This document shows, one piece after another, positions 1-8,023 of a stretch of DNA of 58,338 bases (its first letter is position 1; each line of letters starts with the position of its first letter). The position numbers and the translations under genes were made by a program. A model generated the notes under the pieces. It saw only the letters and a program-made list of their open reading frames with translations. It did no database searches and had not been told where the DNA came from. Origin of the DNA: Bacteroidaceae bacterium (GTDB lineage Bacteria > Bacteroidota > Bacteroidia > Bacteroidales > Bacteroidaceae). The stretch lies in NCBI GenBank assembly GCA_017442185.1, contig JAFSAT010000020.1, positions 1-58,338 on the forward strand. Direction: 5' to 3'.

Positions 1-240
1 CGACCTTTCCAACGATACTCGTTATATACGAAGTCGGTATACTCTTTTGCCGATGCTCCTGCATAGTCGTTCTCATAACCTGATGCATTCGCCGATACAG
101 TAGTATCGTTCTTCCAAATCTCGTGTAGCCGTTCAAATTCCACATTGATATGCTGCATCACTTCGGTGCTGCCGCCTTTGTCGGGGTGATTCTCTAATGC
201 CAATCAACGGTACTCCTTCTTGAGTTCTGCCAATGAATGT
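1..240 (-). pseudogene. J-domain (DnaJ-like) protein remnant
   Basis: Read leftward from about 240, one frame gives SLAELKKEYR, a TGA stop at 204-206, then LALENHPDKGG and a continuous frame to the window edge ending in YNEYRWKG. The HPD tripeptide in a helix-loop-helix setting is the hallmark of a J-domain, which stimulates DnaK-type ATPases. The stop sits exactly where the family has Arg, so one CGA-to-TGA change explains it. An in-frame TAA lies a few codons upstream and no ATG is available, so the 5' end is also lost. Small J-domain proteins of this kind are common on Bacteroidales mobile elements, which fits the decayed neighbours. The gene continues beyond the window. Confidence 0.7.
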
Positions 241-443
241 ATATTCTTAAAGTTTTATCACCTAATAAAATGGTAATTTTGGCAAAAAAACAAAATAAAA
301 TTGCAATATTTGTTTATCATTCGGTGATGGGTGTAGCATTTTTTGTGAATCTATATTATATGAGAATCAAAATTGAAGAAAAAAATGAAGATAAGATATG
401 CAATAAGTAGGTAAGGCAGGTCACAGTTCAAATAACGAAGACT

Positions 444-674
444 ATGTCATGGTTATTCGGAATGATTATATCTGACAAAGAAGAAGCGGAAGAATATGGA
501 ATCATTACTCTGCAACACCATATAGATGAGACGAATGAGATGATGTTTGCCAAACTTCGGAGATTGTTGGACGATGAAGTACCGCTTCACGAAATCCCGG
601 AACGAATGAAAGCCTTGAATGACCGACCATCTTGGCTTACAAACTTCAATTACGAGAATTTTTATTATTTGTAG
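444..674 (+). CDS. hypothetical protein, 76 aa
   Basis: A short acidic protein of 76 residues with no signal peptide or membrane segment. It starts MSWLFGMIIS and ends FNYENFYYL. I do not recognise the family. The central part (about residues 30-60) is charged and probably helical. It lies between a J-domain pseudogene and a second broken ORF, in AT-rich DNA with no obvious promoter pair. It may be real accessory DNA or a leftover frame. The clean start and ordinary amino-acid composition favour a gene. Confidence 0.5.
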   Translation: MSWLFGMIISDKEEAEEYGIITLQHHIDETNEMMFAKLRRLLDDEVPLHEIPERMKALNDRPSWLTNFNYENFYYL

Positions 675-737
675 TACAAAAAAAGTTTTTACAAGATGTA
701 AGGTAATTATATAGAGTCTCCTATAAATGGCTGTGAA

Positions 738-872
738 ATGAATGGGGTTTCTGGAATGATATGCAGTAGTATGGAAGAATTTCTTCTGTCGTTGTAGCAG
801 AAGGAGCTTGGTAAATTGCGTCAGATATGCAGCATGGGTGGAGGTAATGTCCGTAAGATGAGATTTGATTAG
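738..872 (+). pseudogene. broken short ORF with in-frame TAG
   Basis: From ATG 738 the frame gives about 19 residues (MNGVSGMICSSMEE...) up to TAG at 795-797. It resumes directly with QKELGKLRQICSMGG and ends at TAG 870-872. Both halves have plausible protein composition and sit in one frame, so the simplest reading is a nonsense mutation in a small gene. I cannot name the family. It is the second in-frame nonsense codon in the first 900 bases, which supports calling the region decayed. Confidence 0.3.
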
Positions 873-921
873 AGACGCATAAAAATGTGAGAGTGGTTAA
901 ATTGAATAATAATTTAAGAAT

Positions 922-1509
922 ATGATGATGTCAAGAACTACACTTGATATAAATAGAATACTTGCGACCGGGATTCCGGATATTGCACCTGTCTATGGAG
1001 GCGTTAGAGGGCGTACCATGTCCTCACGCCACCAAAGCTACGCATGGCCTATTATTAGTGATGCCGGGATTCATACTATTATCGACCTACGTGAAGAGAG
1101 TCTGCAATCGACTATGCAAGAAAAGTGTAAACAATTTGGGATGAGGTATTTCTACTATCCTGTGGACAATAAGTGTGAACATGTGGAGAGTATGGTCAGA
1201 TTGTTACCTGAACTTTGTCGTCACATCGACGAGGGCAACTTTTACATTGCATGTGCCATGGGACTGCATCGCACCGATATTGCTCTATGTATTTATTGGG
1301 TATTTTATGCGGCTGATAAAGGTATAATGCCACCGCTGATGCGTGGCTACAATGAGGCTTCCGGCCATAATTCGAGCAAGATAATGCGTGTGTTGAATGG
1401 TATTTATTCATATATGACAGAGCATAATGGGAATGAACCTATGCCGTTGCCTGAATTCAAGCGCCGTAAAGATATAATCAATAAACAGAGTAAACAGTCA
1501 GAGCCATGA
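922..1509 (+). CDS. dual-specificity/tyrosine phosphatase-like protein
   Basis: A 195-residue cytoplasmic protein with the CX5R catalytic loop of cysteine phosphatases: C111-A-M-G-L-H-R117, followed by T. The N-terminal stretch VYGGVRGRTMSS and the segment IIDLREES (about residues 54-61) match the layout of dual-specificity phosphatases, where a loop supplies the general-acid Asp. By family, Cys forms the phospho-enzyme and Arg binds phosphate. The substrate could be phosphotyrosine, phosphoserine or a small phosphate ester. ATG occurs three times in a row at the start (922, 925, 928), so the exact start is open. It sits alone in the accessory stretch with no partner kinase nearby. Confidence 0.65.
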   Translation: MMMSRTTLDINRILATGIPDIAPVYGGVRGRTMSSRHQSYAWPIISDAGIHTIIDLREESLQSTMQEKCKQFGMRYFYYPVDNKCEHVESMVRLLPELCRHIDEGNFYIACAMGLHRTDIALCIYWVFYAADKGIMPPLMRGYNEASGHNSSKIMRVLNGIYSYMTEHNGNEPMPLPEFKRRKDIINKQSKQSEP

Positions 1510-1601
1510 ATAACATTAATTATAGAATCTGTTTCGTCAGCACAACTAGTCCTGCTGTGGAAACTGAATATTCATAGTTCTGAAATTCTCTAAGATATTG
1601 G

Positions 1602-1620
1602 AAATTTAAACAGTTTCTTA
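1602..1620. repeat. solo end of the AGAAGCTGTTT repeat family
   Basis: The 19 bases AAATTTAAACAGTTTCTTA are a close copy of the right-hand end of the repeats at 12445-12496, 19911-20056 and 30290-30433, with AGCTTCT changed to AGTTTCT. A very weak possible partner (AGAATCTGTTTCG) begins at 1524. The rest of the 1510-1808 gap is AT-rich and shows a weak hairpin followed by T residues near 1632-1660 and nothing else I can name. Confidence 0.5.
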
Positions 1621-1808
1621 TCCATTGTCAGAAAAATCTAACCGGTAAGGGATTTTTTTTATTTTTCATTGATAGTTTTGGATACTTTTTACTATCTATA
1701 TTCATATACGATAAAAAGGAGGTATAAGAAGAGTATTACAATAGCGGAAATAGTATCATAGTACAAGAAACGAACCTATTAATTAAAATAATCAAGAAAG
1801 GAGAAAAT

Positions 1809-2321
1809 ATGATGAGCACAAGTGCAATTGAATTTAAAATTATGGGAAAAAAGGTGTCAATATCGGGTTATCCTGAACTGGAGAATTGTATCGGCACTCT
1901 TGACAGGGATGGTATGGCTTTTTTCTTCGGAGATAATGGAGGATTGCATATCGCCAACACAACAACCGGAAAGATTCGCAAATTCTCATCCGGAAATTGT
2001 CTGCTGGTGGATGATTGCGACATTGACTATGATGCCATAGAAAAGGAATGTGCCAACGGTATTCACAACGCCAAAAACAAAACAATCCGTTATGCAAAGC
2101 TCAATCGTTGGGATGGTTTTAAGGATGGTCTTTGTGCTATTTCGTGGATGCTGTATCCCGATGGACAATATTTCGCCGATAGCGACGGCTTTGGAATGAA
2201 AGACAATGATGAAGAGGAGGTATATGCTATCGTTGATACAAATATTGATATAATTGAGCCTTTTCGACCAATAAAGGATGTAGCAGCACACCTGAAAACA
2301 TTGAGAAAAAAAGAAATCTGA
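1809..2321 (+). CDS. hypothetical protein, 170 aa
   Basis: A 170-residue soluble protein preceded by a good ribosome binding site (AAAGGAG, 7 bases before ATG 1809; a second ATG follows at 1812). It has a Gly/Asp-rich, probably beta-rich N-terminal half and an acidic loop (residues 146-151, KDNDEEEV). No signal peptide is seen. I do not recognise the family. Its stop codon lies inside the frame that leads into the creD fragment, so it may have been inserted into or next to creD. It resembles accessory cargo such as small immunity-like proteins only in size and composition, which is not evidence of function. Confidence 0.6.
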   Translation: MMSTSAIEFKIMGKKVSISGYPELENCIGTLDRDGMAFFFGDNGGLHIANTTTGKIRKFSSGNCLLVDDCDIDYDAIEKECANGIHNAKNKTIRYAKLNRWDGFKDGLCAISWMLYPDGQYFADSDGFGMKDNDEEEVYAIVDTNIDIIEPFRPIKDVAAHLKTLRKKEI

Positions 2322-2326
2322 AACAA

Positions 2327-2698
2327 TTGTTGCCTAATCGCAGAGAGATAAATAATGATGGTTTTGAAGCCACTTGGAGTGTGTCGAGCTTTAACAGTTC
2401 CGGCTATTACGATATGGGTGTCAAGTTTGTAGATCCTGCCAACCCTTATCTGCAGTCGATGCGTTCGGCAAAGTATGGAATGCTCATTATCATTCTTGTA
2501 TTTGTGGCAAGTTTGTTTGTCGAGTTCCTGACTCGTAGGGGGATTAATCCTATTCAGTATGTCGTAATCGGTCTGTCGTCAGTTTTGTTCTATTCATTGC
2601 TGGTTGCCGGTTCATTAGTGCTATTTGTGCTCCTTTGCATGGTGATGTTTCTTACAGCCGACATAGAAAATGCCAGGGTTATTACTAAAACGAAATGA
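2327..2698 (+). pseudogene. creD: CreD inner-membrane protein, truncated and internally deleted
   Basis: The frame reads LPNRREINNDGFEATW, then a stretch ending MRSAKYGMLIIILVF and FVEFLTRRGINPIQYVVIGL. These are hallmarks of the C-terminal half of CreD (cell envelope integrity protein, about 450 residues in full-length relatives). After VLFYSLL it jumps straight to VAGSLVLFVLLCMVMFLTADIE, which corresponds to the extreme C-terminus of CreD, so several membrane helices are missing in the middle. The N-terminal periplasmic half is also absent. Only a TTG is available as a start. It is very likely non-functional. Confidence 0.75.
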
Positions 2699-2802
2699 CG
2701 GTGAAACGAGTGACTTTCTGAGGGTTTATAACTGATATCAAATATCGGTATCAAAGAGAGGGAATTTTTACGGAGCCGGAGGAAAAGACAAAGTGATTTA
2801 TT

Positions 2803-2852
2803 ATGACATGAACCCCGAAAGTTTTTTGTCTAACTTTCGGGGTTCATGTCAT
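2803..2852. terminator. bidirectional hairpin terminator
   Basis: A perfect 21-bp inverted repeat (2803-2823 against 2832-2852) with an 8-base loop TTTTGTCT. The arms contain AACCCCGAAAGTT and AACTTTCGGGGTT. It lies between the creD remnant and the 3' end of thrA, and would stop transcription from both sides. The remainder of the 2699-2981 gap shows nothing else. Confidence 0.8.
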
Positions 2853-2981
2853 TTTAGTCAGCCTCTTTTTCACATTATTGCTTGTGTGTAGGTAATCTAA
2901 ATTCCAATTTTCATTAAGATACAATCTGTTGTGGTTTGTTGTTTAATGGGGTTTATGGCACTTCTATTGTATCTTTGTTTT

Positions 2982-5414
2982 TTATATGTTGGCAATTCTC
3001 ATAATGTCTGCAAATACTCCTGCGGCAGTAACGCTTGCTCCTGCACCGTAGCCTTTTATCAGCATGGGGTATTCTTTGTAGCGTTCTGTGGTGAGCAGTA
3101 CTATGTTGTTGCTGCCTTCGAGATTGTAGAATGGATGGTGTCTGTCGACCTTGCATAGTGATACGCTTCCTTTGTTGTCTTGGAATTTTGCAATAAAGCG
3201 CCAGTGTTTATTTTCGGCCTCAAGTTGCTTGCGTTTGTTCTCAAAGTCTGCATCAAGCTCGGGGAGTTTTTCCCAGAAATTCTCTAATGTTCCGTCGAAT
3301 AGCTCATCGGGGATGAACAGGTTTGCTTCTACGTCGCTTTGTTCTATTGTGTAACCGGCTTCGCGTGCTAAGATAACTAATTTGCGTATGACGTCTTTTC
3401 CGCTGAGGTCGATGCGTGGATCGGGCTCGCTGTAACCTTTTTCTTGTGCAAGGCGAACGGTGCGGCTCATTGATACCTCTTCGCTCAGCATATTAAAGAT
3501 AAAATTCAGTGTGCCGCTGAGCACAGCCTCTATCTTTAGTATTTTGTCGCCGCTGTTAATAAGGTCGTTAATGGTGTTTATGATGGGGAGCCCGGCGCCT
3601 ACATTTGTTTCAAACAGGAATTTTATGTTGCGTCGGCGTGCTATGTGCTTAAGTCGGTTGTATGTTGCATAGTCTGATGAGGCTGCAATTTTGTTTGCTG
3701 CAACTACCGATATGTTGTGTTCGAGGAGGTCGGCGTATAGGGCTGCAACGTCGGCGTTGGCTGTGCAGTCTACAAATACGGGGTTGAAGATGTTCATCTT
3801 CAGTATCTCTTTGTGCATGCGTTCTATGTCGCAATCGGGGCTTTCGTTGAGTGCGGTACGGTAGTTGATAAGGTCGAGGCCCTCGCGGTCGAAAATGGCG
3901 TGGCGGCTGTTGGCTATGCCCACTACATTGAGCTTTAAGCCGTGTTCGCTCATTAGTTGTTGGCGTTGTGATGATATCTGTTCTATGAGGCTTCCGCCGA
4001 CGGTTCCGGTTCCGCATATGAATAGGTTGAGCACCTTGTACTCGGAGAGGAAGAAGGAGTCGTGTATTACGTTAAGTGTCTTGCGGAGTAATTTTGATTT
4101 TACAACAAAGGATATGTTGGTCTCTTGTCCGCCTTGCGCACATGCTGTGACGCTAATGCCGTTGCGTCCCAATGTGTGAAAGAGCTTGCCTATTATTCCT
4201 GCGTTCATGCGCATGTTTTCACCTACTATGGCTACTGTTGAGAGGTCGCTTACGGCTGTAACCTCTTCCATCAGTCCCATTGATATCTCTTTGGCAAATT
4301 CGGCGTTTAGGGCTTCGCAGGCTTTGGACGTGTCGACATGTCGCAATCCAAGTGAGGTGCTGTTTTCTGAGGATGCTTGGGCTACCAGAAATACGCTGAT
4401 GTCTGCATCGGCAAGTGCACGGAATATGCGATGGTTTACTCCTACTACTCCCACCATGCCTAATCCTTGAACGGTTAGCAGGGAGGTGTCGTTGATGCTT
4501 GATATTCCTTTTATCAATCGTCCCTCTGATGTACTTTCACTGCTTATGATGGTTCCCTCGCCTTCGGGGTTGAACGTGTTTTTTATGGCTATGGGTATGT
4601 TGGCCTTGAACACGGGATATATGGTAGGGGGATATACAACTTTTGCGCCGAAATTGCAAAGTTCGGTGGCTTCTACGTAGCTTAGGTGTTTTATTGTGTA
4701 GGCGTTGTTTATTACTTTGGGGTCGGCGGTCATGAAGCCGTCTACGTCTGTCCAGATTTCCAATATATCGGCTTTGAGTGCTGCTGCCAGTATGGCGGCT
4801 GTGTAGTCGCTGCCGCCGCGCCCGAGGTTTGTTATTTCGCCGCTATCTTTGTCGGAGGCTATAAAGCCCGGCACAATGGTGATGCGTGCGCTGTTGTCGG
4901 CGAATGTCTTGTGTATGAGCTTATCGGTCAGCTCGCTGTCGAGGATATATTTGTTGTGTTTGGTCTCTGTCTTAATGAATGTGCGGGCGTCTATGCGTGC
5001 AGCATCTTTTATGAGGGCTTCTACTATGCGGCTTGACAGGCGCTCACCATAACTTACTATGGTTGCTTCGGATTTTGGTGTCAGATTGTTTATGAGTGCC
5101 AAACCTTGATATATGTTGTGTAGTTCGTTAAGCAGACGACTTACCTCTTGCATGAGGGTATCACGAACTTTGCCCTCGGGTATTATGTCGTATATTAGAT
5201 TGTGGTGACGGGATACTATCTCTTGAAATTCGGTGTTATATGCACTGTCGCCGCTCACTGCCATCTGTGATGTCTTTATCAGTTTGTCTGTGATGCCTCC
5301 GAGTGCAGATACTACAACTATTACCGAATCTTTTTCGTTTTCGACAATTTTTTTTAGGTTTAATATGCTGTTTGCGGAACCAACGGATGTCCCGCCGAAT
5401 TTCATTACTTTCAT
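2982..5414 (-). CDS. thrA: bifunctional aspartokinase / homoserine dehydrogenase I
   Basis: An 810-residue fusion enzyme catalysing the first and third steps from aspartate to threonine and methionine. The N-terminal kinase begins MKVMKFGGTSVGSAN (the KFGGTSV motif binds aspartate and phosphate). A tandem ACT regulatory region lies at about 310-460 and is the expected site of threonine feedback. The homoserine dehydrogenase starts near 465 with the Rossmann loop FICGTGTVGGS and contains the conserved region NVGAGLPIINT. Length matches ThrA of Bacteroides and Enterobacteria. It stands alone between two hairpin terminators. The thrB and thrC genes that often follow thrA are not downstream here, where the decayed accessory stretch lies instead. 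The start is supported by a promoter about 30 bases upstream. Confidence 0.96.
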   Translation of the reverse strand: MKVMKFGGTSVGSANSILNLKKIVENEKDSVIVVVSALGGITDKLIKTSQMAVSGDSAYNTEFQEIVSRHHNLIYDIIPEGKVRDTLMQEVSRLLNELHNIYQGLALINNLTPKSEATIVSYGERLSSRIVEALIKDAARIDARTFIKTETKHNKYILDSELTDKLIHKTFADNSARITIVPGFIASDKDSGEITNLGRGGSDYTAAILAAALKADILEIWTDVDGFMTADPKVINNAYTIKHLSYVEATELCNFGAKVVYPPTIYPVFKANIPIAIKNTFNPEGEGTIISSESTSEGRLIKGISSINDTSLLTVQGLGMVGVVGVNHRIFRALADADISVFLVAQASSENSTSLGLRHVDTSKACEALNAEFAKEISMGLMEEVTAVSDLSTVAIVGENMRMNAGIIGKLFHTLGRNGISVTACAQGGQETNISFVVKSKLLRKTLNVIHDSFFLSEYKVLNLFICGTGTVGGSLIEQISSQRQQLMSEHGLKLNVVGIANSRHAIFDREGLDLINYRTALNESPDCDIERMHKEILKMNIFNPVFVDCTANADVAALYADLLEHNISVVAANKIAASSDYATYNRLKHIARRRNIKFLFETNVGAGLPIINTINDLINSGDKILKIEAVLSGTLNFIFNMLSEEVSMSRTVRLAQEKGYSEPDPRIDLSGKDVIRKLVILAREAGYTIEQSDVEANLFIPDELFDGTLENFWEKLPELDADFENKRKQLEAENKHWRFIAKFQDNKGSVSLCKVDRHHPFYNLEGSNNIVLLTTERYKEYPMLIKGYGAGASVTAAGVFADIMRIANI

Positions 5415-5445
5415 CGTTGTTTCTTACGTTTTTTCTTATAATTTG

Positions 5446-5476
5446 CAAATTTACTAACTTTATGGCGATTAAGCAA
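5446..5476 (-). promoter_or_regulatory. thrA promoter
   Basis: On the minus strand, TAAATTTG (5446-5453) matches the Bacteroidota -7 consensus TAnnTTTG. TTG (5474-5476) lies 20 bp upstream as the -33 element. It would give a leader of about 25 bases before thrA. Confidence 0.6.
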
Positions 5477-5480
5477 TATG

Positions 5481-5536
5481 TATATAGTGACAAACCCAAA
5501 AGTTTTTACAAAAACTTTTGGGTTTGTCACTATATA
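5481..5536. terminator. bidirectional hairpin between GH20 gene and thrA
   Basis: A 27-bp inverted repeat (5481-5507 against 5510-5536) separated by two bases. The core arms are GTGACAAACCC and GGGTTTGTCAC, flanked by A/T tracts that give a U-run in either direction. It lies just after the GH20 stop codon and just upstream of the thrA promoter, so it insulates the two units. Confidence 0.8.
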
Positions 5537-5549
5537 TTGATTTTATGAA

Positions 5550-7895
5550 TTATTCGACAACGATTTCGTCGACAAAGAGGAAGGCGGGGCGGCCTTTTCC
5601 GCCGTGCCATGCGGGGATGCTCTCTTCGGATGTTGCTTTTATTTTTATGTAGCGTGTTTTTACGGGGCTGAAGGTGTATTGATGGTTGTAAATCTTATTT
5701 GGCTGACTCTCTTGCATCGAGGGAATGTCGGTGTGCATTATCTCGGTGAATGTCTCTTTGTCGTCCGAGATGGATAGGGTGACGCTGCGTGCATCGAATA
5801 TCCATGCTCCTTTTTCTACGCAGGTGTTGAAGCGTACCGATGATATTTCGGTATCTTCGCCAAGGTCTATCACTGCCTCCAACGGGCCGCGGTAGAAGCC
5901 TATCCATCGCCCTGCCTGATAGTTTGTGTCGGGTGCTTTAAGTCCGTCGACGAGTGCTACTGCTCCGCTGAATTCGTATTGTTTGCTTATCGGGCTTAGC
6001 ATCTCTATGGGGCATCCTGTGGCTTTGTTGAATGTGAAGCTCTCTTCGAGGATGCGTCCGCGCTCGGTGGGATTGCCTTGCTCGTCACTTCTTATTGCTG
6101 CTGCTTTCAGTGTGCAGGTCTCATTGATGGTTATTTTGCCGTTGTATCTCTTGGATTTGGTGGTGGGTTCTGTTCCGTCGAGTGTGTAGTATATATCGGC
6201 GTTGTCTATTGTGGTGAATTCGGCGGTGATGCTGCGGCTTTGTGTGTCGGCGGCAAAGTCGGCTTTAATGTCGTAGACGTGTGTTGCATAGTTGTGACCT
6301 AACTTCTTGTATATGTTGAGCATGTGTGGCAGACGTCCGGTGAAGCAGTTGTAATTTTTCTTTTCGGCGAGGCTCCACTGTACTTCGCAAAGGGCTGCCA
6401 TGCGTGGCAGTTCCATATATTCCAACTGTGCAAAGTTGGGAATATATTCTGTCCACAGGTTGGCTTGTACGCCTATAATGTATTTGGCCTCTTCGGGGCT
6501 TAGGCTCGATGGTATTGGTTCGTAGTTGTATACTGTCTCTACGGGCAGATAGCCGCCTATTGCTTCGGGCTCGTTCTCTTTATCTTTTGTTTGGTAATAG
6601 TCGAAATAGAGATAGGTGTTGGGGGTCATTATGACGTCGTGGTGCTGGCGTGCTGCTTCAATGCCGCCGCCTTCGCCGCGCCATGACATTACGGTTGCAT
6701 TGGGGGCAAGGCCGCCTTCGAGTGTCTCGTCCCATCCTATCATTTGGCGTCCGAGTGAGTTCAGATGTTTTTCGGCGAGGTTTATCACGTAGCTTTGCAG
6801 GCGTTCTTCGGCTGTGTGTTTGCCGTCGGCTTTAAGGTTTTCTTTCTTTATGCGTGCTTGGCATTTGGGGCACTCTTGCCAACGTATTTTGGGACATTCG
6901 TCGCCGCCAACGTGTATATACTCTGAGGGGAATAGTTCCACTACTTCGGTAAGCACGTCTTTTATGAATTGCATTGTTTGGTCGTTGCCTGCGCATAGTA
7001 CGTTTTCTGACACGCCCCACATTTTCCAAACTTCGTATGGGCCGCCTGTGCATCCAAGGTGGGGGTAGGCTGCAAGGGCTGCCTGCATGTGCCCGGGAAG
7101 GTCTATCTCGGGGATTATGGTAATGTGTCGCTCGGCTGCATAGTCTATTATGGAGCGTATTTCGTCTTGTGTGTAGTAGCCGTCGTGGGGAATACCGTCA
7201 TATTCACCGGTGTTATGTCCTATGACTGTCTCGGGACGATAGGCGCCCACAGTGGTTAGCTTGGGGTATTTTTTTATCTCGATGCGCCAACCTTGGTCGT
7301 CGGTGAGATGCCAATGGAAGCGGTTGATGTTGTGAAGTGCGAGTATGTCGATGAAGCGACGTACTGAATCGCTATTTACAAAGTGACGCGATACGTCGAG
7401 GTGTGCGCCGCGATATGCGAAGCGTGGGGCATCGTTTATCTCTGTTGCGGGTATAATGATGCTCTCTTTTTTGCTTATTGGCAGCGACTTGCGCAGTGTT
7501 TGCACTCCGTAGAAGGCTCCGGCTGCCGATGCGCCTTGTATGGTTATACCATCTGCCGATACGCTTAGCTTATAGGCTTCGGGGTTTTTGTTGTCGAGGC
7601 CTTCGGAGAGGATGATGGCATTGTTGCTCTCTCCTTCGATACATTGCAGCTTGTGTCCTGTGATTTGCTCGATGTATTGTGATAGAAACTCGGCGTTACG
7701 TTTCAATTGTGCATTGCCCGCAGGATAGCAGATGGGGGTGTTTGCGTCCATAATGAACGCCTCTCCTTCTACTGCGGTTATCTCCATTGGAATAGGGATA
7801 ATGTTAAAATCGGCTTTTGCCGGGTCTGATTGACAACTTGTGACTGTGAACAGCATGGCGCATGATGCGGCTGCGATGAATAGTTTTTTTAGCAT
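5550..7895 (-). CDS. beta-N-acetylhexosaminidase, GH20 lipoprotein
   Basis: A 781-residue secreted enzyme expected to release terminal GlcNAc/GalNAc from host or bacterial glycans. The chosen ATG (7895) gives a lipoprotein signal MLKKLFIAAASCAML ending in VTSC, which implies membrane anchoring. The 15 codons upstream lack signal character. An N-terminal GH20b-like domain (about 30-140) precedes the barrel (about 150-500). The barrel carries the catalytic Asp-Glu pair D332-E333 in HVGGDECPK, and WHLTDDQGWRIE and MIGWDETLEGG lie in the substrate pocket. A chitobiase-type domain (YYTLDGTEPT) and a C-terminal F5/8 (CBM32-like) sugar-binding domain follow. It is divergent from radA and forms a single-gene unit. 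Confidence 0.93.
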   Translation of the reverse strand: MLKKLFIAAASCAMLFTVTSCQSDPAKADFNIIPIPMEITAVEGEAFIMDANTPICYPAGNAQLKRNAEFLSQYIEQITGHKLQCIEGESNNAIILSEGLDNKNPEAYKLSVSADGITIQGASAAGAFYGVQTLRKSLPISKKESIIIPATEINDAPRFAYRGAHLDVSRHFVNSDSVRRFIDILALHNINRFHWHLTDDQGWRIEIKKYPKLTTVGAYRPETVIGHNTGEYDGIPHDGYYTQDEIRSIIDYAAERHITIIPEIDLPGHMQAALAAYPHLGCTGGPYEVWKMWGVSENVLCAGNDQTMQFIKDVLTEVVELFPSEYIHVGGDECPKIRWQECPKCQARIKKENLKADGKHTAEERLQSYVINLAEKHLNSLGRQMIGWDETLEGGLAPNATVMSWRGEGGGIEAARQHHDVIMTPNTYLYFDYYQTKDKENEPEAIGGYLPVETVYNYEPIPSSLSPEEAKYIIGVQANLWTEYIPNFAQLEYMELPRMAALCEVQWSLAEKKNYNCFTGRLPHMLNIYKKLGHNYATHVYDIKADFAADTQSRSITAEFTTIDNADIYYTLDGTEPTTKSKRYNGKITINETCTLKAAAIRSDEQGNPTERGRILEESFTFNKATGCPIEMLSPISKQYEFSGAVALVDGLKAPDTNYQAGRWIGFYRGPLEAVIDLGEDTEISSVRFNTCVEKGAWIFDARSVTLSISDDKETFTEIMHTDIPSMQESQPNKIYNHQYTFSPVKTRYIKIKATSEESIPAWHGGKGRPAFLFVDEIVVE

Positions 7896-7998
7896 AATGT
7901 AGTGTTTATTATTGAGTTTTCTGATGTTCGCTTTGTGCATTTGCTGTAAAGGTAATTACTTTTATATTAAGTAGCTTTATTCTTAGGAACAATTTTTA

Positions 7999-8006
7999 TA
8001 ATTTTG
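7999..8006 (+). promoter_or_regulatory. radA promoter -7 box
   Basis: TAATTTTG matches TAnnTTTG and lies only 17 bases before the radA ATG at 8024, so the mRNA leader would be about 10 bases. A possible GTG start at 8006 overlaps the last base of this box, which argues for ATG 8024. No clear -33 TTTG is seen at the usual distance. Confidence 0.5.
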
Positions 8007-8023
8007 TGGGCAAATGTTGTGCT

